In this document: in pieces, positions 1 through 6,910 of the stretch
Layout: every line of letters begins with the position of its first letter
How positions within the stretch are numbered: the stretch's first letter is position 1
Source of the DNA: Caldifarciminota bacterium
GTDB lineage: Bacteria > Hydrothermota > Tepidihabitantia > Tepidihabitantales > Tepidihabitantaceae
Length of the DNA stretch: 8,214 nt
Direction: 5' to 3'
Assembly: GCA_016935775.1 (NCBI GenBank)
Contig: JAFGQF010000168.1
Span: forward strand, 1-8,214
The notes under the pieces: model-generated
What the model was told of the DNA's origin: nothing
The model's database searches: none
What the model saw: the letters and a program-made list of their open reading frames with translations, nothing else
Made by a program: the position numbers and the translations under genes

Positions 1-28
1 CGGCAATCGGAAATCGGCAGTCGGATTG
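1..28. repeat. Degenerate tandem heptamer repeat (about four units of CGGNANT type)
   Basis: Four consecutive 7-base units read cggcaat, cggaaat, cggcagt and cggattg. The CGG phase weakens after that, although cagtcggtcgg continues the texture to about position 40. The array abuts the stop codon of the lipoprotein gene (30-32) and is cut by the window edge, so its full length is unknown. It is an intergenic low-complexity or tandem repeat with no coding sign. The copy number seen here is small, so a chance origin cannot be excluded. Confidence 0.5.
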
Positions 29-29
29 G

Positions 30-449
30 TCAGTCGGTCGGGTTGGGCAGGGCGAACACCCAGACCCCGGACCAGTCGGTCAGTGCGTTCCAGCGGCGCG
101 GGCTGTCGGCCCGCACCCGCCAGTAGTAGAAACCGTAGGTCCGGAACGAAACCGTCACCTGGGCGGCGTAGACGTAGTTGATGAGCGGGACGTAGAGGTT
201 GGGCTCGGTCAGGACCGAGTCCCGGTAGATCTCCACCTGGTAGAACTCGGCCCCGGGTACCGCGTTCCACTTCAGGGTGACGTCGCGCGGGTAGGGGGTG
301 TCGTACTTGAACTTCTTCCCGTCTTCCGGGTAGACGAGAATCGGCGGGCCGGGCGGATTCGGAAGCGACGGGTCGTGCGGTTCGAAGTCGAACGGGTCCT
401 TGCAGCCGAGCAGGAGCAGCGTCAGGGCCAACAGCAGCATGCGGCGCAC
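30..449 (-). CDS. Small surface lipoprotein with one fibronectin-III-like domain
   Basis: Predicted exported lipoprotein of 139 residues, function unknown. I chose the GTG at 447-449 because it gives a proper type II signal: basic n-region M-R-R, hydrophobic run of residues 4-14, lipobox L-L-G-C with Cys16 as the lipidated residue. The ATG at 438-440 would leave no positive charge. A longer TTG start at 480-482 falls inside the predicted -35 box. After a Pro-rich linker (about residues 20-36), the rest looks like a single FN3/Ig-type beta sandwich, with the motifs LKWNAVPGAEFYQVEIYRDS near the middle and YYWRVRAD and WSGVWVFALP near the end. Such modules are common in surface proteins of FCB-type bacteria and usually mediate binding; no catalytic motif is visible. 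It lies 38 nt after the PIN-TRAM gene and has its own predicted promoter. Confidence 0.75.
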   Translation of the reverse strand: MRRMLLLALTLLLLGCKDPFDFEPHDPSLPNPPGPPILVYPEDGKKFKYDTPYPRDVTLKWNAVPGAEFYQVEIYRDSVLTEPNLYVPLINYVYAAQVTVSFRTYGFYYWRVRADSPRRWNALTDWSGVWVFALPNPTD

Positions 450-454
450 GGTCC

Positions 455-482
455 ATTGTAGGACCGGTGCCCGGGCGGTCAA
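455..482 (-). promoter_or_regulatory. Predicted sigma-70-type promoter of the lipoprotein gene
   Basis: On the minus strand TTGACC (477-482) is followed after 16 nt by TACAAT (455-460), close to the vegetative consensus. The spacer holds the palindrome GCCCGGGC (469-476). Transcription would be expected to start 6-7 nt after the -10 box, near 448-449, which coincides with the GTG chosen as start codon, so the mRNA may be leaderless. The box sits between two genes, which supports a real promoter over a chance match. Confidence 0.6.
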
Positions 483-487
483 GCCGG

Positions 488-1066
488 CTACTTGACCTCG
501 GTGAACCGGGGCCGGGCGAAGACGATGCGGCCGGCGTCGGTGTCGAGCGCGCCCTGGACCAGGACTTCGATTTCCTGGCCGAGAAAGTCGGCGCCGCCTT
601 CGACCACCACTTTGACCCCGCCCTCGACAAAGCCGACGCCCTCGTCTTTTTCCTTGCCGCGCTTGGTGACCCGGACGACAAGCTGGTTGCCGGTGAGATG
701 GACCGGCTTGAACAGCTCGTAGATGTCCGTGGTCGTGACGACCGGCACGCCGTCGAACGCGTCCCGGTAGCCGGGGTTGGCGGTCAGGAGCGTGGCCCTG
801 TGTTTGCGCAGGGCCGCGGCGAGCCGGTCGCGGTCCGCCAGGGCGGGTTCGAGCCGGACCGTGACTCCCTTGACCTTGCGCAGCCGCTCGATGTTCTCGC
901 GGGCGCGGGCGGCGAGGTGGTCAGATTCCTCTGAGCCGGACGGCGCGGGCGGCTCGGGGACGATGAACCGGCCGGTCACCAGCCCGTATTCGAGGAACCG
1001 GACAACGCGCGGGTCGGCGACCGTTTCCAGGTCGATGATGAAGTTCCTGGGCTTGCTGAAGAGCAT
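488..1066 (-). CDS. PIN-TRAM domain protein, YacL-like but without membrane segments
   Basis: A 192-residue soluble protein matching the C-terminal half of YacL-type PIN-TRAM proteins. PIN domains are Mg-dependent RNases; TRAM domains bind RNA. The PIN part (about 8-118) keeps the first acidic pair as D12 and D18 in IIDLETVADPR, where the family has LDTSxxIDGR. The helix that normally carries the next acid is replaced by a Pro/Gly/Ser-rich stretch (38-45), and the TND motif reads TAN (95-97), so at least two catalytic acids appear lost. The TRAM part (about 120-186) is well kept: KPVHLTGNQLVVRVTKRGKE, GVGFVEGG, GRIVFARP. YacL proteins usually have an N-terminal membrane region; here none is present and only 30 nt separate it from radA. 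The ATG start has a strong GGAGGT site 4 nt upstream. YacL homologues commonly neighbour radA, which supports the call. Nuclease activity is doubtful; RNA binding is plausible. Confidence 0.8.
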   Translation of the reverse strand: MLFSKPRNFIIDLETVADPRVVRFLEYGLVTGRFIVPEPPAPSGSEESDHLAARARENIERLRKVKGVTVRLEPALADRDRLAAALRKHRATLLTANPGYRDAFDGVPVVTTTDIYELFKPVHLTGNQLVVRVTKRGKEKDEGVGFVEGGVKVVVEGGADFLGQEIEVLVQGALDTDAGRIVFARPRFTEVK

Positions 1067-1070
1067 TCGA

Positions 1071-1076
1071 ACCTCC
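1071..1076 (-). promoter_or_regulatory. Shine-Dalgarno site GGAGGT of the PIN-TRAM gene
   Basis: GGAGGT lies 4 nt before the ATG at 1064-1066. It is the best ribosome binding site in the window. It fixes the start codon and shows that the organism uses ordinary anti-SD pairing for genes inside the operon. Confidence 0.7.
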
Positions 1077-1096
1077 GTGGGCAGAGCCGGCCCGCG

Positions 1097-2464
1097 TCAC
1101 CGGACGACCTCGAGGATTTCGAGCGCCTGGCGGACCGTGTCTGCGGGAAAGACCTCGACCCCGGCGTCCAGCTTCTTTGACAGGTTGCGCCGGGGGAGAA
1201 TTGCACTGCCGAAACCGAGCCGGGCCGCCTCCTTGAGGCGGTCCGCGGCCCGGGATACCGAGCGGACCTCGCCGCCCAGCCCGACCTCGCCGATGAGCAC
1301 GCAGTCGGGCCGGACCGCGGCGTCGCGCACCGACGAGGCGACCGCCGCGACCACGCCGAGGTCGGCCGCCGGCTCCTGGATGCGCAGGCCGCCGGCGACG
1401 TTGAGGAAGACGTCCTGGCCCGAGGTGTTGACCCCGGCGCGGCGCTCGAGCACGCAGAGCAGCATCGAGAGCCGCCGGGCGTCGAAGCCGTTGGCGACGC
1501 GCTGGGGCAGGGCGTAGGGCGTCCTGGCGGCGAGCGCCTGGATTTCGACCAGCAGCGGCCGGGTGCCTTCGAGCGTGGCCGCGACCGCCGAACCGGAGAC
1601 GTTCTCGCGGCGGTCGGAGAGGAAGAAGCGGGACGGGTTGGTGACCTCGACGAGGCCGGTGTCGGCCATCTCGAACACGCCGACCTCGTTGGTCGAGCCG
1701 AAGCGGTTCTTGGCGGCGCGGATCAGCCGGTACTGCTGGAACCGCTCGCCCTCGAAGCTGAGCACGGTGTCAACCATGTGCTCGAGCGTCTTGGGGCCGG
1801 CGATTGCCCCGAACTTGGTGACGTGGCCGACGAGCACGGTGGTCATCTGCCGCGCCTTGGCGAGCCGGAGCAGCTCGGCGGTGCACTCGCGCACCTGGGA
1901 GACGCTGCCCGGCGCGCTGGAGAGCGTCGAGCTGAAGACGGTCTGGATCGAGTCCACCACCAGCAGGCCGGGCTGGAGCGACTGGGCGGCCTCGACGATG
2001 TCTTCGAGGCCGACGGTGCAGAGCACGCTGATGCTGTCGCCCTTGATGCCGAGCCGCGCGGCCCGGATGCGGAGCTGCTCGGCCGATTCCTCGCCCGAGA
2101 CGTAGAGCACGCCGGCGCCGGCCGCGGCCTGGCGGTCGCAGACCTGGAGCGTCAGCGTGGACTTGCCGATGCCGGGCTCGCCGCCGATGAGGATCAGCGA
2201 GCCGGGCACGAGCCCGCCGCCGAGCACCCGGTCGAGCTCTCCGATGCCGGTCGAGCGGCGCTCGCAGCTCGAGGCCGCGACGTCGGAGAGCCGCACCGGC
2301 CGCCGGTTCTCGGGCACGACCGCCTGCCGGCGCTTCGGCTTCGCGCGGGTGATGCGCTCCTCCTCGACGAACGAATTCCACTCGCCGCATCCCGGGCAGC
2401 GGCCGAGCCAGCGGGGGCTCTGGTGGCCGCAGTTCTGGCAGACGAAGACGGTGTTCTTCACCAA
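1097..2464 (-). CDS. radA: DNA repair and recombination protein RadA (branch-migration helicase)
   Basis: RadA is a RecA-like hexameric ATPase that extends DNA branches during homologous recombination and repair. The 455-residue length is typical. In order: a zinc finger with C9, C12, C23 and C26; a RecA-type ATPase core with Walker A GEPGIGKST (95-103) and Walker B LLVVD (167-171); the RadA-specific KNRFG motif (252-256); and a C-terminal Lon-protease-like domain (about 290-455) that in this family serves as a scaffold and DNA-binding part. One oddity: the usually acidic residue in GHVTK[E/D]G is Phe218. The first codon is TTG (2462-2464), directly abutting the dnaB stop codon; the next codon is GTG and would give M-K-N-T-V-F-V-C, an equally good RadA start. 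No clear SD is seen, so translation is probably coupled to dnaB. It is followed after 30 nt by the PIN-TRAM gene. Confidence 0.97.
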   Translation of the reverse strand: MVKNTVFVCQNCGHQSPRWLGRCPGCGEWNSFVEEERITRAKPKRRQAVVPENRRPVRLSDVAASSCERRSTGIGELDRVLGGGLVPGSLILIGGEPGIGKSTLTLQVCDRQAAAGAGVLYVSGEESAEQLRIRAARLGIKGDSISVLCTVGLEDIVEAAQSLQPGLLVVDSIQTVFSSTLSSAPGSVSQVRECTAELLRLAKARQMTTVLVGHVTKFGAIAGPKTLEHMVDTVLSFEGERFQQYRLIRAAKNRFGSTNEVGVFEMADTGLVEVTNPSRFFLSDRRENVSGSAVAATLEGTRPLLVEIQALAARTPYALPQRVANGFDARRLSMLLCVLERRAGVNTSGQDVFLNVAGGLRIQEPAADLGVVAAVASSVRDAAVRPDCVLIGEVGLGGEVRSVSRAADRLKEAARLGFGSAILPRRNLSKKLDAGVEVFPADTVRQALEILEVVR

Positions 2465-3892
2465 TCAGGCGGGCAGGTAATCGTCCTCTTCCTCGCCACC
2501 CTCGGCCGCCGGTTCCTCCTCCTCGGCCGGGCCGGCGACGCCGTGCAGGAAAGGGTTCTCGAAGCGCATGCACTCGTCGAGGAAGGTGAGCTTGACCAGG
2601 CCGAGCGGGCCGTTGCGCTGCTTGGCGATGATGACCTCGGCGGTGTCATTGGCCTCGTCGCCTTCGCGGGCGTAGAACTTGGCCCGGTAGAGCAGCAGCA
2701 CGAGGTCGGCGTCCTGCTCGATGGCGCCGGACTCGCGCAGGTCGGAGAGCTGGGGTCGCTTGTCGGGCCGCGACTCGGGCTGGCGCGAGAGCTGGGACAG
2801 CGCCACCACCGGCACGTTCAGCTCCTTGGCCATCGCCTTGAGCGCGCGGGAGATCTCGGAGATTTCCTGCTGGCGGTTGCGGTCGCGGCGGCCGGCGCCG
2901 TGGGCTTCCATCAGCTGGAGGTAGTCGATGATGACCAGGCCGATGCCGGCCTCGGACTTCTTGCGCCGGGCCCGGGCCCGGATTTCGAGCGCGTTCAGGC
3001 CGGCGGTGTCGTCGATGAAGATCGGCGCCTCGCTCAGCGGCCCGAGCGCGGCGGTCAGCTGGTGCTTCTCGCGGTCGGTGATCATCCCGCGCCGGACCTT
3101 CTTCATCGAGACGCCGGCGGTCGAGCAGAGGATGCGGCCGGTGAGCGACTCGTCCGACATTTCGAGGCTGAAGACTGCGACCGGGGTCTTGTTGCGGGTT
3201 GCCGTGTTGACCGCGACGTTGAGCGCGAGCGCGGTCTTGCCCATCGAGGGCCGGCCGGCGACGATGATCAGCTCGCCGGGCTGGAAGCCCGAGGTCATCT
3301 CGTCGAGCTGGTGGAAGCCGGTCTCGACGCCGGTGACCAGCCGGTGGTGCTCGCGGGCCTTCTCGAACCGCTCCATCTCGAGGTGGAGCAGGGGCTTGAT
3401 TTCGACGAACCCCTTGCGGGTGCCGGCCTGGCGGATGGAGAAGATCTTCTGCTCGGCCTGGTCGAGCAGTTCCTGGACCACGCTGCTCTCGTCATAGCCG
3501 AGCTGGACGATCTCGGTGGCGGTCTCGATGAGCTGGCGCTGGATGGACTTCTCGAGCACCATCTTCGCGTGCTCGGCGCAGTGGGCGGTGGTGAGTACGC
3601 TGTCGAGCAGGCCGGAGAGGAACTCCATCCCGCCGACCGACTCGAACTCCTTGAGACGCTTCAGCTCGCCGGCGACCGAGACGACGTCGGACGGCTTGCT
3701 CTGGTTGTAGAGGTTGACGATCGCCTCGTAGACCCGGCGGTGGGACTGGAGGTAGAAGTGGACCGGGTCGGTGCCGAGGGCTTCCATCACCCGCGGGACC
3801 GCCTCGGTGTCGAGCAGCATCGCGCCGAGCACCGCGGTCTCGGCGTCGAGCGCCTGGGGCGGTTTGCGCGTGCTATCGGTTGGCTGGGCCAT
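2465..3892 (-). CDS. dnaB: Replicative DNA helicase DnaB
   Basis: DnaB is the ring-shaped hexameric helicase that unwinds DNA ahead of the replication fork and binds primase and the helicase loader. The protein has 475 residues, normal for the family. The N-terminal collar domain spans about 12-115 (PQALDAETAVLGAMLLD at its start), followed by a linker and a RecA-like motor from about 180. Motor motifs are Walker A GRPSMGKTA (213-221), the FSLEMS segment (241-246), Walker B LVIIDYLQLM (319-328), ALSQLSR (364-370), the DLRESGAIEQDAD region (384-396) and KQRNGPLG with a probable arginine finger at R426. No intein interrupts these sites, though inteins are frequent in dnaB. The tail (456-471) is strongly acidic and low in complexity. 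The ATG at 3890-3892 has GGAGAAAG upstream (3899-3906) and lies 3 nt after the coaBC stop. In many bacteria dnaB sits with rplI; here it follows coaBC and precedes radA. Confidence 0.97.
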   Translation of the reverse strand: MAQPTDSTRKPPQALDAETAVLGAMLLDTEAVPRVMEALGTDPVHFYLQSHRRVYEAIVNLYNQSKPSDVVSVAGELKRLKEFESVGGMEFLSGLLDSVLTTAHCAEHAKMVLEKSIQRQLIETATEIVQLGYDESSVVQELLDQAEQKIFSIRQAGTRKGFVEIKPLLHLEMERFEKAREHHRLVTGVETGFHQLDEMTSGFQPGELIIVAGRPSMGKTALALNVAVNTATRNKTPVAVFSLEMSDESLTGRILCSTAGVSMKKVRRGMITDREKHQLTAALGPLSEAPIFIDDTAGLNALEIRARARRKKSEAGIGLVIIDYLQLMEAHGAGRRDRNRQQEISEISRALKAMAKELNVPVVALSQLSRQPESRPDKRPQLSDLRESGAIEQDADLVLLLYRAKFYAREGDEANDTAEVIIAKQRNGPLGLVKLTFLDECMRFENPFLHGVAGPAEEEEPAAEGGEEEDDYLPA

Positions 3893-3895
3893 CGG

Positions 3896-5137
3896 TCACT
3901 TTCTCCGTTCTGCGAGCAGCCGGCCGCACTCGGCCGCCAGCACGCGGGCGAAATCTTCCTTGGGCATTTCGGCCAGCCGGCGCGACGGGCCGGACCGGGA
4001 AACCAGCACCGGCCGGATTGCGCCCGAGCCGGCGGTCTCGTAGGGGTTGGCGACCACGAGGTCGAGCCGCTTCTCTTTCAGCTTGCGCCGGGCCGCCGCG
4101 ACCGACGGGTCGTGCGAGAACCCGACGACGACCGCCCGGTGTTCGGACCGGCTCACTGCCTTGAGGATATCGGGGGTGCGTTCCAGTTCAAGGCTGAGCC
4201 GGGCGGCGTGCGACTTGGCGCGGCCGGCGCGGGCGGGCCGGTAGTCGGCGACCGCGGCGCACATCACCAGCAGGTCGGTCGCGGGCAGGGCGGCGAGCAC
4301 CGCGTCCTTCATCGCTTCGGCGGCGGTCGCGGTCGTGACCGGGATGCCGGCGGGCAGCGGTTCGGACAGCGCGCCGCAGACCAGCCTGGTGTCGGCCCCG
4401 CAGAGCCGGAGCTGGCGGGCGATGGCGATGCCCATCCGGCCGCTGGACCGGTTGGTGATTACCCGGACCGGGTCGAGCGGTTCCTCGGTCCGGCCGGCGG
4501 TGACCAGCGCCCGCACCCCGGCCAGGTCGGGCAGGGGCCGGTCTTCGACGAGCGCGGCCCGGCAGGCGGCGAAGATGTCGTCCGCCGCGGCGAGACGGCC
4601 GGGGCCGGATTCGCCGCAGGCGAGCTCGCCCGGGTCGGGCCCGACGACGGCACAGCCCTGCTCCTTCAGCCGGTCGAGGTTTGCGCGGACCGACGGGTGC
4701 TGCCACATCCGGGTGTTCATCGCCGGCGCGATGATGACCCGGCCGCGGGCGCGCAGCGCCCCGGGCACGGCCAGCAGCACGGTCGAGAGCAGGTCGTCGG
4801 CGATTCCCGACGCGAGCTTGCCGATGATGTTGGCGGTGGCGGGCGCGACCAGCACGAGGTCGGCCCAGCGGGCCAGCTCGATGTGGGCGATGCTTTCCTT
4901 GTCGGCATTCGGCCGGCGCCGGGGAAACAGCTCGTGCGCCACCGGCCGGCCCGAGAGCGAGGCGAAGGTCTGCGACCCGACCAGCTTGCGGGCGTGGTCG
5001 GTCATCACCACCTGGACCTCCCAACCGGCCCCGCGGAAGCGGCGGACCAGCTCGAGCGTCTTGTAGGCGGCGATGCCGCCGGTCACGCCCAGCAGGACGC
5101 GACGGGCGCGCGGCTCGGCTCGGCGCCGGGCGGGCAT
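3896..5137 (-). CDS. coaBC: Bifunctional phosphopantothenoylcysteine decarboxylase / phosphopantothenate-cysteine ligase (Dfp)
   Basis: CoaBC joins cysteine to 4'-phosphopantothenate using CTP (CoaB) and then decarboxylates the product on FMN (CoaC), two cytosolic steps of coenzyme A synthesis. The protein has 413 residues. The CoaC half (about 14-195) shows the FMN-binding GVTGGIAAYK (17-26), the catalytic His85 in IAHIELA, PAMNTRMW (138-145) and ACGESGPGRLA with Cys174; the last motif has Leu where Met is usual. The CoaB half (about 205-405) shows ITNRSSGRMG (227-236) and AAVADYRP (294-301). Two CoaB motifs differ: the KxKK lysine cluster reads roughly R-A-K-S (306-309), and the GFxxET loop reads GFSHDP (339-344). 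The ATG at 5135-5137 is the only suitable start upstream of the FMN motif; no SD is visible and the 22-nt gap after rpoZ can form a short CCGG/CCGG hairpin. The family call is secure; full ligase activity is likely but unproven. Confidence 0.95.
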   Translation of the reverse strand: MPARRRAEPRARRVLLGVTGGIAAYKTLELVRRFRGAGWEVQVVMTDHARKLVGSQTFASLSGRPVAHELFPRRRPNADKESIAHIELARWADLVLVAPATANIIGKLASGIADDLLSTVLLAVPGALRARGRVIIAPAMNTRMWQHPSVRANLDRLKEQGCAVVGPDPGELACGESGPGRLAAADDIFAACRAALVEDRPLPDLAGVRALVTAGRTEEPLDPVRVITNRSSGRMGIAIARQLRLCGADTRLVCGALSEPLPAGIPVTTATAAEAMKDAVLAALPATDLLVMCAAVADYRPARAGRAKSHAARLSLELERTPDILKAVSRSEHRAVVVGFSHDPSVAAARRKLKEKRLDLVVANPYETAGSGAIRPVLVSRSGPSRRLAEMPKEDFARVLAAECGRLLAERRK

Positions 5138-5159
5138 CGGTTGTGGCCGGCGGGCCGGT

Positions 5160-5417
5160 CTAGGCCGTCGGGCCGTAGGCCGTCTCGCCGTAGCCGGCGC
5201 GGGTGAGCGCTTCCATCTCGGCCTCGGTCAACTTGTCGTAGTTGATCTCGCTGTTGACCAGCCGCTCGAGCGAGTGCTCGTAGATGTTGCGGCCGAGCTG
5301 GAGCTCGCCCTTGTTCAGGCCTTCGATGACGCGCCGGGCCTCGAGCGCGGCGACGTTCAGGGCCTGGTACTTGTTGGGGTAGACCTGCCAGATCTTCTCG
5401 AGTGAAACGAATCTCAT
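5160..5417 (-). CDS. rpoZ: DNA-directed RNA polymerase omega subunit
   Basis: Omega is the smallest RNA polymerase core subunit; it clamps the C-terminal part of beta-prime and aids assembly. This is an 85-residue protein, a normal size. The family signature is NKYQALNVAALEARRVIEGL (15-34), which corresponds to the conserved NR[Y/F]xxVxVAAxRARxL helix. The rest of the chain is a less conserved acidic segment with a Tyr/Gly-rich tail. The ATG at 5415-5417 starts 1 nt after the gmk stop codon, with AAGGGAG (5427-5433) 9 nt upstream. The order gmk-rpoZ-coaBC is widespread in bacteria and strongly supports the call for such a short protein. Confidence 0.9.
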   Translation of the reverse strand: MRFVSLEKIWQVYPNKYQALNVAALEARRVIEGLNKGELQLGRNIYEHSLERLVNSEINYDKLTEAEMEALTRAGYGETAYGPTA

Positions 5418-5418
5418 A

Positions 5419-6045
5419 TCAACGGGCTCCCTTCGGTTGGCCGAGCCGGAGCGCGACCCCGCGCAGGCGCGCGGTCCGCATCCGCTCGGCGCGGATGATT
5501 GCCAGCACCCGGTCGACCGCGGCCTCGAGCCGGTCGTTGACGACCAGGTAGTCGAAATCGGGTATCGCCGCGAGCTCTACCTTGAGCTCGGCCTCGCGGC
5601 GGGCGATGGTGGCGGTCGAGTCGGTGCCGCGGTCGCGCAGCCGGCGGGCCAGCTCGGCCCGCGACGGCGCGGTGATGAAGATGCCGACCGTGCCGGGGAG
5701 CGCCCGCTTGCAGGAGCGCATGCCCTGGATGTCGAGGTCGGCGATGACGTCGCGGCCCTGCCCGAACCGGGCCAGCACGTTGGCCCGGGGTGTGCCGTAG
5801 AAGTGGTCGTAGACCCGGGCGTGCTCGAGCAGGCCGTTGCGCCGGACCCGGGCGAGGAACTGCTTCTCGGAGTAGAAGAAGTACGACCGGCCGTGGACCT
5901 CGCCCTTGCGCTTCGGCCGGGTGGTCGCGGAGACCGAGTAGGCGACGCCCGGGTCGCGCGCCACCACCCCGCGGCAGATCGAGGTCTTGCCCGCGCCCGA
6001 GGGCGAGGACAGCACCACCAGGAACGGGTGGTGGCTACTCGACAT
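5419..6045 (-). CDS. gmk: Guanylate kinase
   Basis: Gmk phosphorylates GMP to GDP with ATP, an essential step for GTP and dGTP supply and for recycling of signalling nucleotides. The length of 208 residues is typical. Motifs: P-loop SPSGAGKT (14-21); the GMP-binding segment SVSATTRPKRKGE (37-49) with R43, followed by GRSYFF (52-57); the lid and second GMP contact region LLEHARVYDHFYGTP (72-86); and DLDIQGM (103-109), which binds magnesium and GMP. The lid region reads YDHFYGTP where most family members have a G-N-Y-Y-G-T form, a modest divergence. The ATG at 6043-6045 lies inside the end of yicC (11-nt overlap), with AAGGAG (6056-6061) 10 nt upstream, so the two are translationally linked. 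It sits in the usual place between yicC and rpoZ. Confidence 0.97.
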   Translation of the reverse strand: MSSSHHPFLVVLSSPSGAGKTSICRGVVARDPGVAYSVSATTRPKRKGEVHGRSYFFYSEKQFLARVRRNGLLEHARVYDHFYGTPRANVLARFGQGRDVIADLDIQGMRSCKRALPGTVGIFITAPSRAELARRLRDRGTDSTATIARREAELKVELAAIPDFDYLVVNDRLEAAVDRVLAIIRAERMRTARLRGVALRLGQPKGAR

Positions 6046-6910
6046 TCCGGACCTGCTCCTTGAGCTTCTCGATCTCGCCCTTGATCTCGATCGCCCGGCG
6101 CGAGATGACGAGGTCGCGGGCCTTGGCCGACAGGGTGTCGGTCTCGCGCAGCATCTCCTGGGCCAGGAAGTCGAGTTTCTTGCCCGAGGTCGAGGTGACG
6201 CCGAGCGCCTTCACAAAGACGCTGCAGTGGCTGCGGAGCCGGACGCACTCCTCGTGGATGTCGAGCTTGTCGGCGATGAAGGCGATTTCCTCGACGACCC
6301 GCCTGGGGTCGGCCTGGACGTCGAGCTCCTTGAGCTGGAGCGCGAGGTTCTGGCGTCGCTCCTTGAGCCGGGCCGGGACCCGGCGCTCGATGATGCGGAC
6401 CGCGTGCTGGATGCGGGCGATGCGCTTGCGCATGTCGCGGCAGAGGTTGGCGCCCTCGACCCGGCGCATCTTCACCAGCCGGTCGAGCGCCTCGTTGACG
6501 ACCTTGCGGACCTGGCGCCAGAGCCGGGCGCGGTTCTGCTCGGTCTTCTCCGAGGCGATGATGCCGGGAAAGGAGAGGATGGTGTTGATGTCCACCGTGC
6601 CGGGCAGCTTGTGCTTCACCTGGAGCTGGCGGGCGAGTTTCAGGTAGTCGCTCACCAGCCGCTCGTCGAGGGCCAGGACCGGCGCGTCGGCCGAACCCTC
6701 GATGTTGAGCGTGAGCTGGACGTAGCCGCGCCGGACCTTGCGCCGGACCAGCTCGCGAATCTCGCCCTCGTGGCCGGCGATGCTGCCGGGCAGGCGCGGG
6801 ACGAGCTCGAAGTACTTGTGGTTCACCGTGCGGATGTCCACCGACACGCGGGCGTTCCAGGGGGTCAGTTTCGCCTCGGCGCGACCGACCCCGGTCATGC
6901 TTTTCAACAT
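6035..6910 (-). CDS. yicC: YicC/YloC-family endoribonuclease
   Basis: A 291-residue member of the YicC/YloC family, now regarded as endoribonucleases; in E. coli YicC affects turnover of small RNAs. The N-terminal YicC domain (about 1-157) opens with MTGVGRAE, has the family motif VNHKYFELVPRLP (29-41) and RRGYVQL (60-66). The C-terminal DUF1732-type domain (about 207-291) shows EEIAFIADKLDIHEE (207-221), RLRSH (224-228), GKKLDFLAQEM (243-253) and ISRRAIEIKGEIEKLKEQVRNVE at the end. Two conserved Asn are changed: the usual EMNREANT reads EMLRETDT (252-259). The chosen ATG (6908-6910) overlaps the dtd stop by 7 nt and has GGAAGGA (6920-6926) 9 nt upstream. The frame stays open far upstream through dtd, but that extension is a by-product of GC-rich codon use. 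Gene neighbours yicC-gmk agree with Firmicutes and many other phyla, though the remA gene often found between them is absent. Confidence 0.93.
   Translation of the reverse strand: MLKSMTGVGRAEAKLTPWNARVSVDIRTVNHKYFELVPRLPGSIAGHEGEIRELVRRKVRRGYVQLTLNIEGSADAPVLALDERLVSDYLKLARQLQVKHKLPGTVDINTILSFPGIIASEKTEQNRARLWRQVRKVVNEALDRLVKMRRVEGANLCRDMRKRIARIQHAVRIIERRVPARLKERRQNLALQLKELDVQADPRRVVEEIAFIADKLDIHEECVRLRSHCSVFVKALGVTSTSGKKLDFLAQEMLRETDTLSAKARDLVISRRAIEIKGEIEKLKEQVRNVE

Noticed and set aside
450..482. Longer lipoprotein start at the TTG 480-482
   Set aside because: It adds residues before the signal peptide and its codons coincide with the predicted promoter; the GTG at 447-449 gives a standard lipoprotein signal.
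467..1517. Plus-strand open frames antisense to the PIN-TRAM gene and radA
   Set aside because: Their translations are Arg/Ser/Thr-rich or Asp/Gly-rich shadows without domain signatures; the minus-strand genes explain the DNA.
1766..1771. TTGACA box on the minus strand within radA
   Set aside because: No -10-like box lies 15-19 nt downstream, and it sits inside conserved coding sequence.
2465..3892. Intein insertion in dnaB
   Set aside because: The Walker A and other usual insertion sites are continuous and the protein has its normal length.
1778..5206. An uninterrupted plus-strand reading frame of 1142 codons lying antisense to radA, dnaB and coaBC
   Set aside because: The opposite strand holds three well-conserved housekeeping genes with intact motifs. 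In GC-rich DNA stop codons are rare in antisense frames, and the translation is biased toward Leu, Gly, Asp, Glu, Ala and Arg without recognisable domains.
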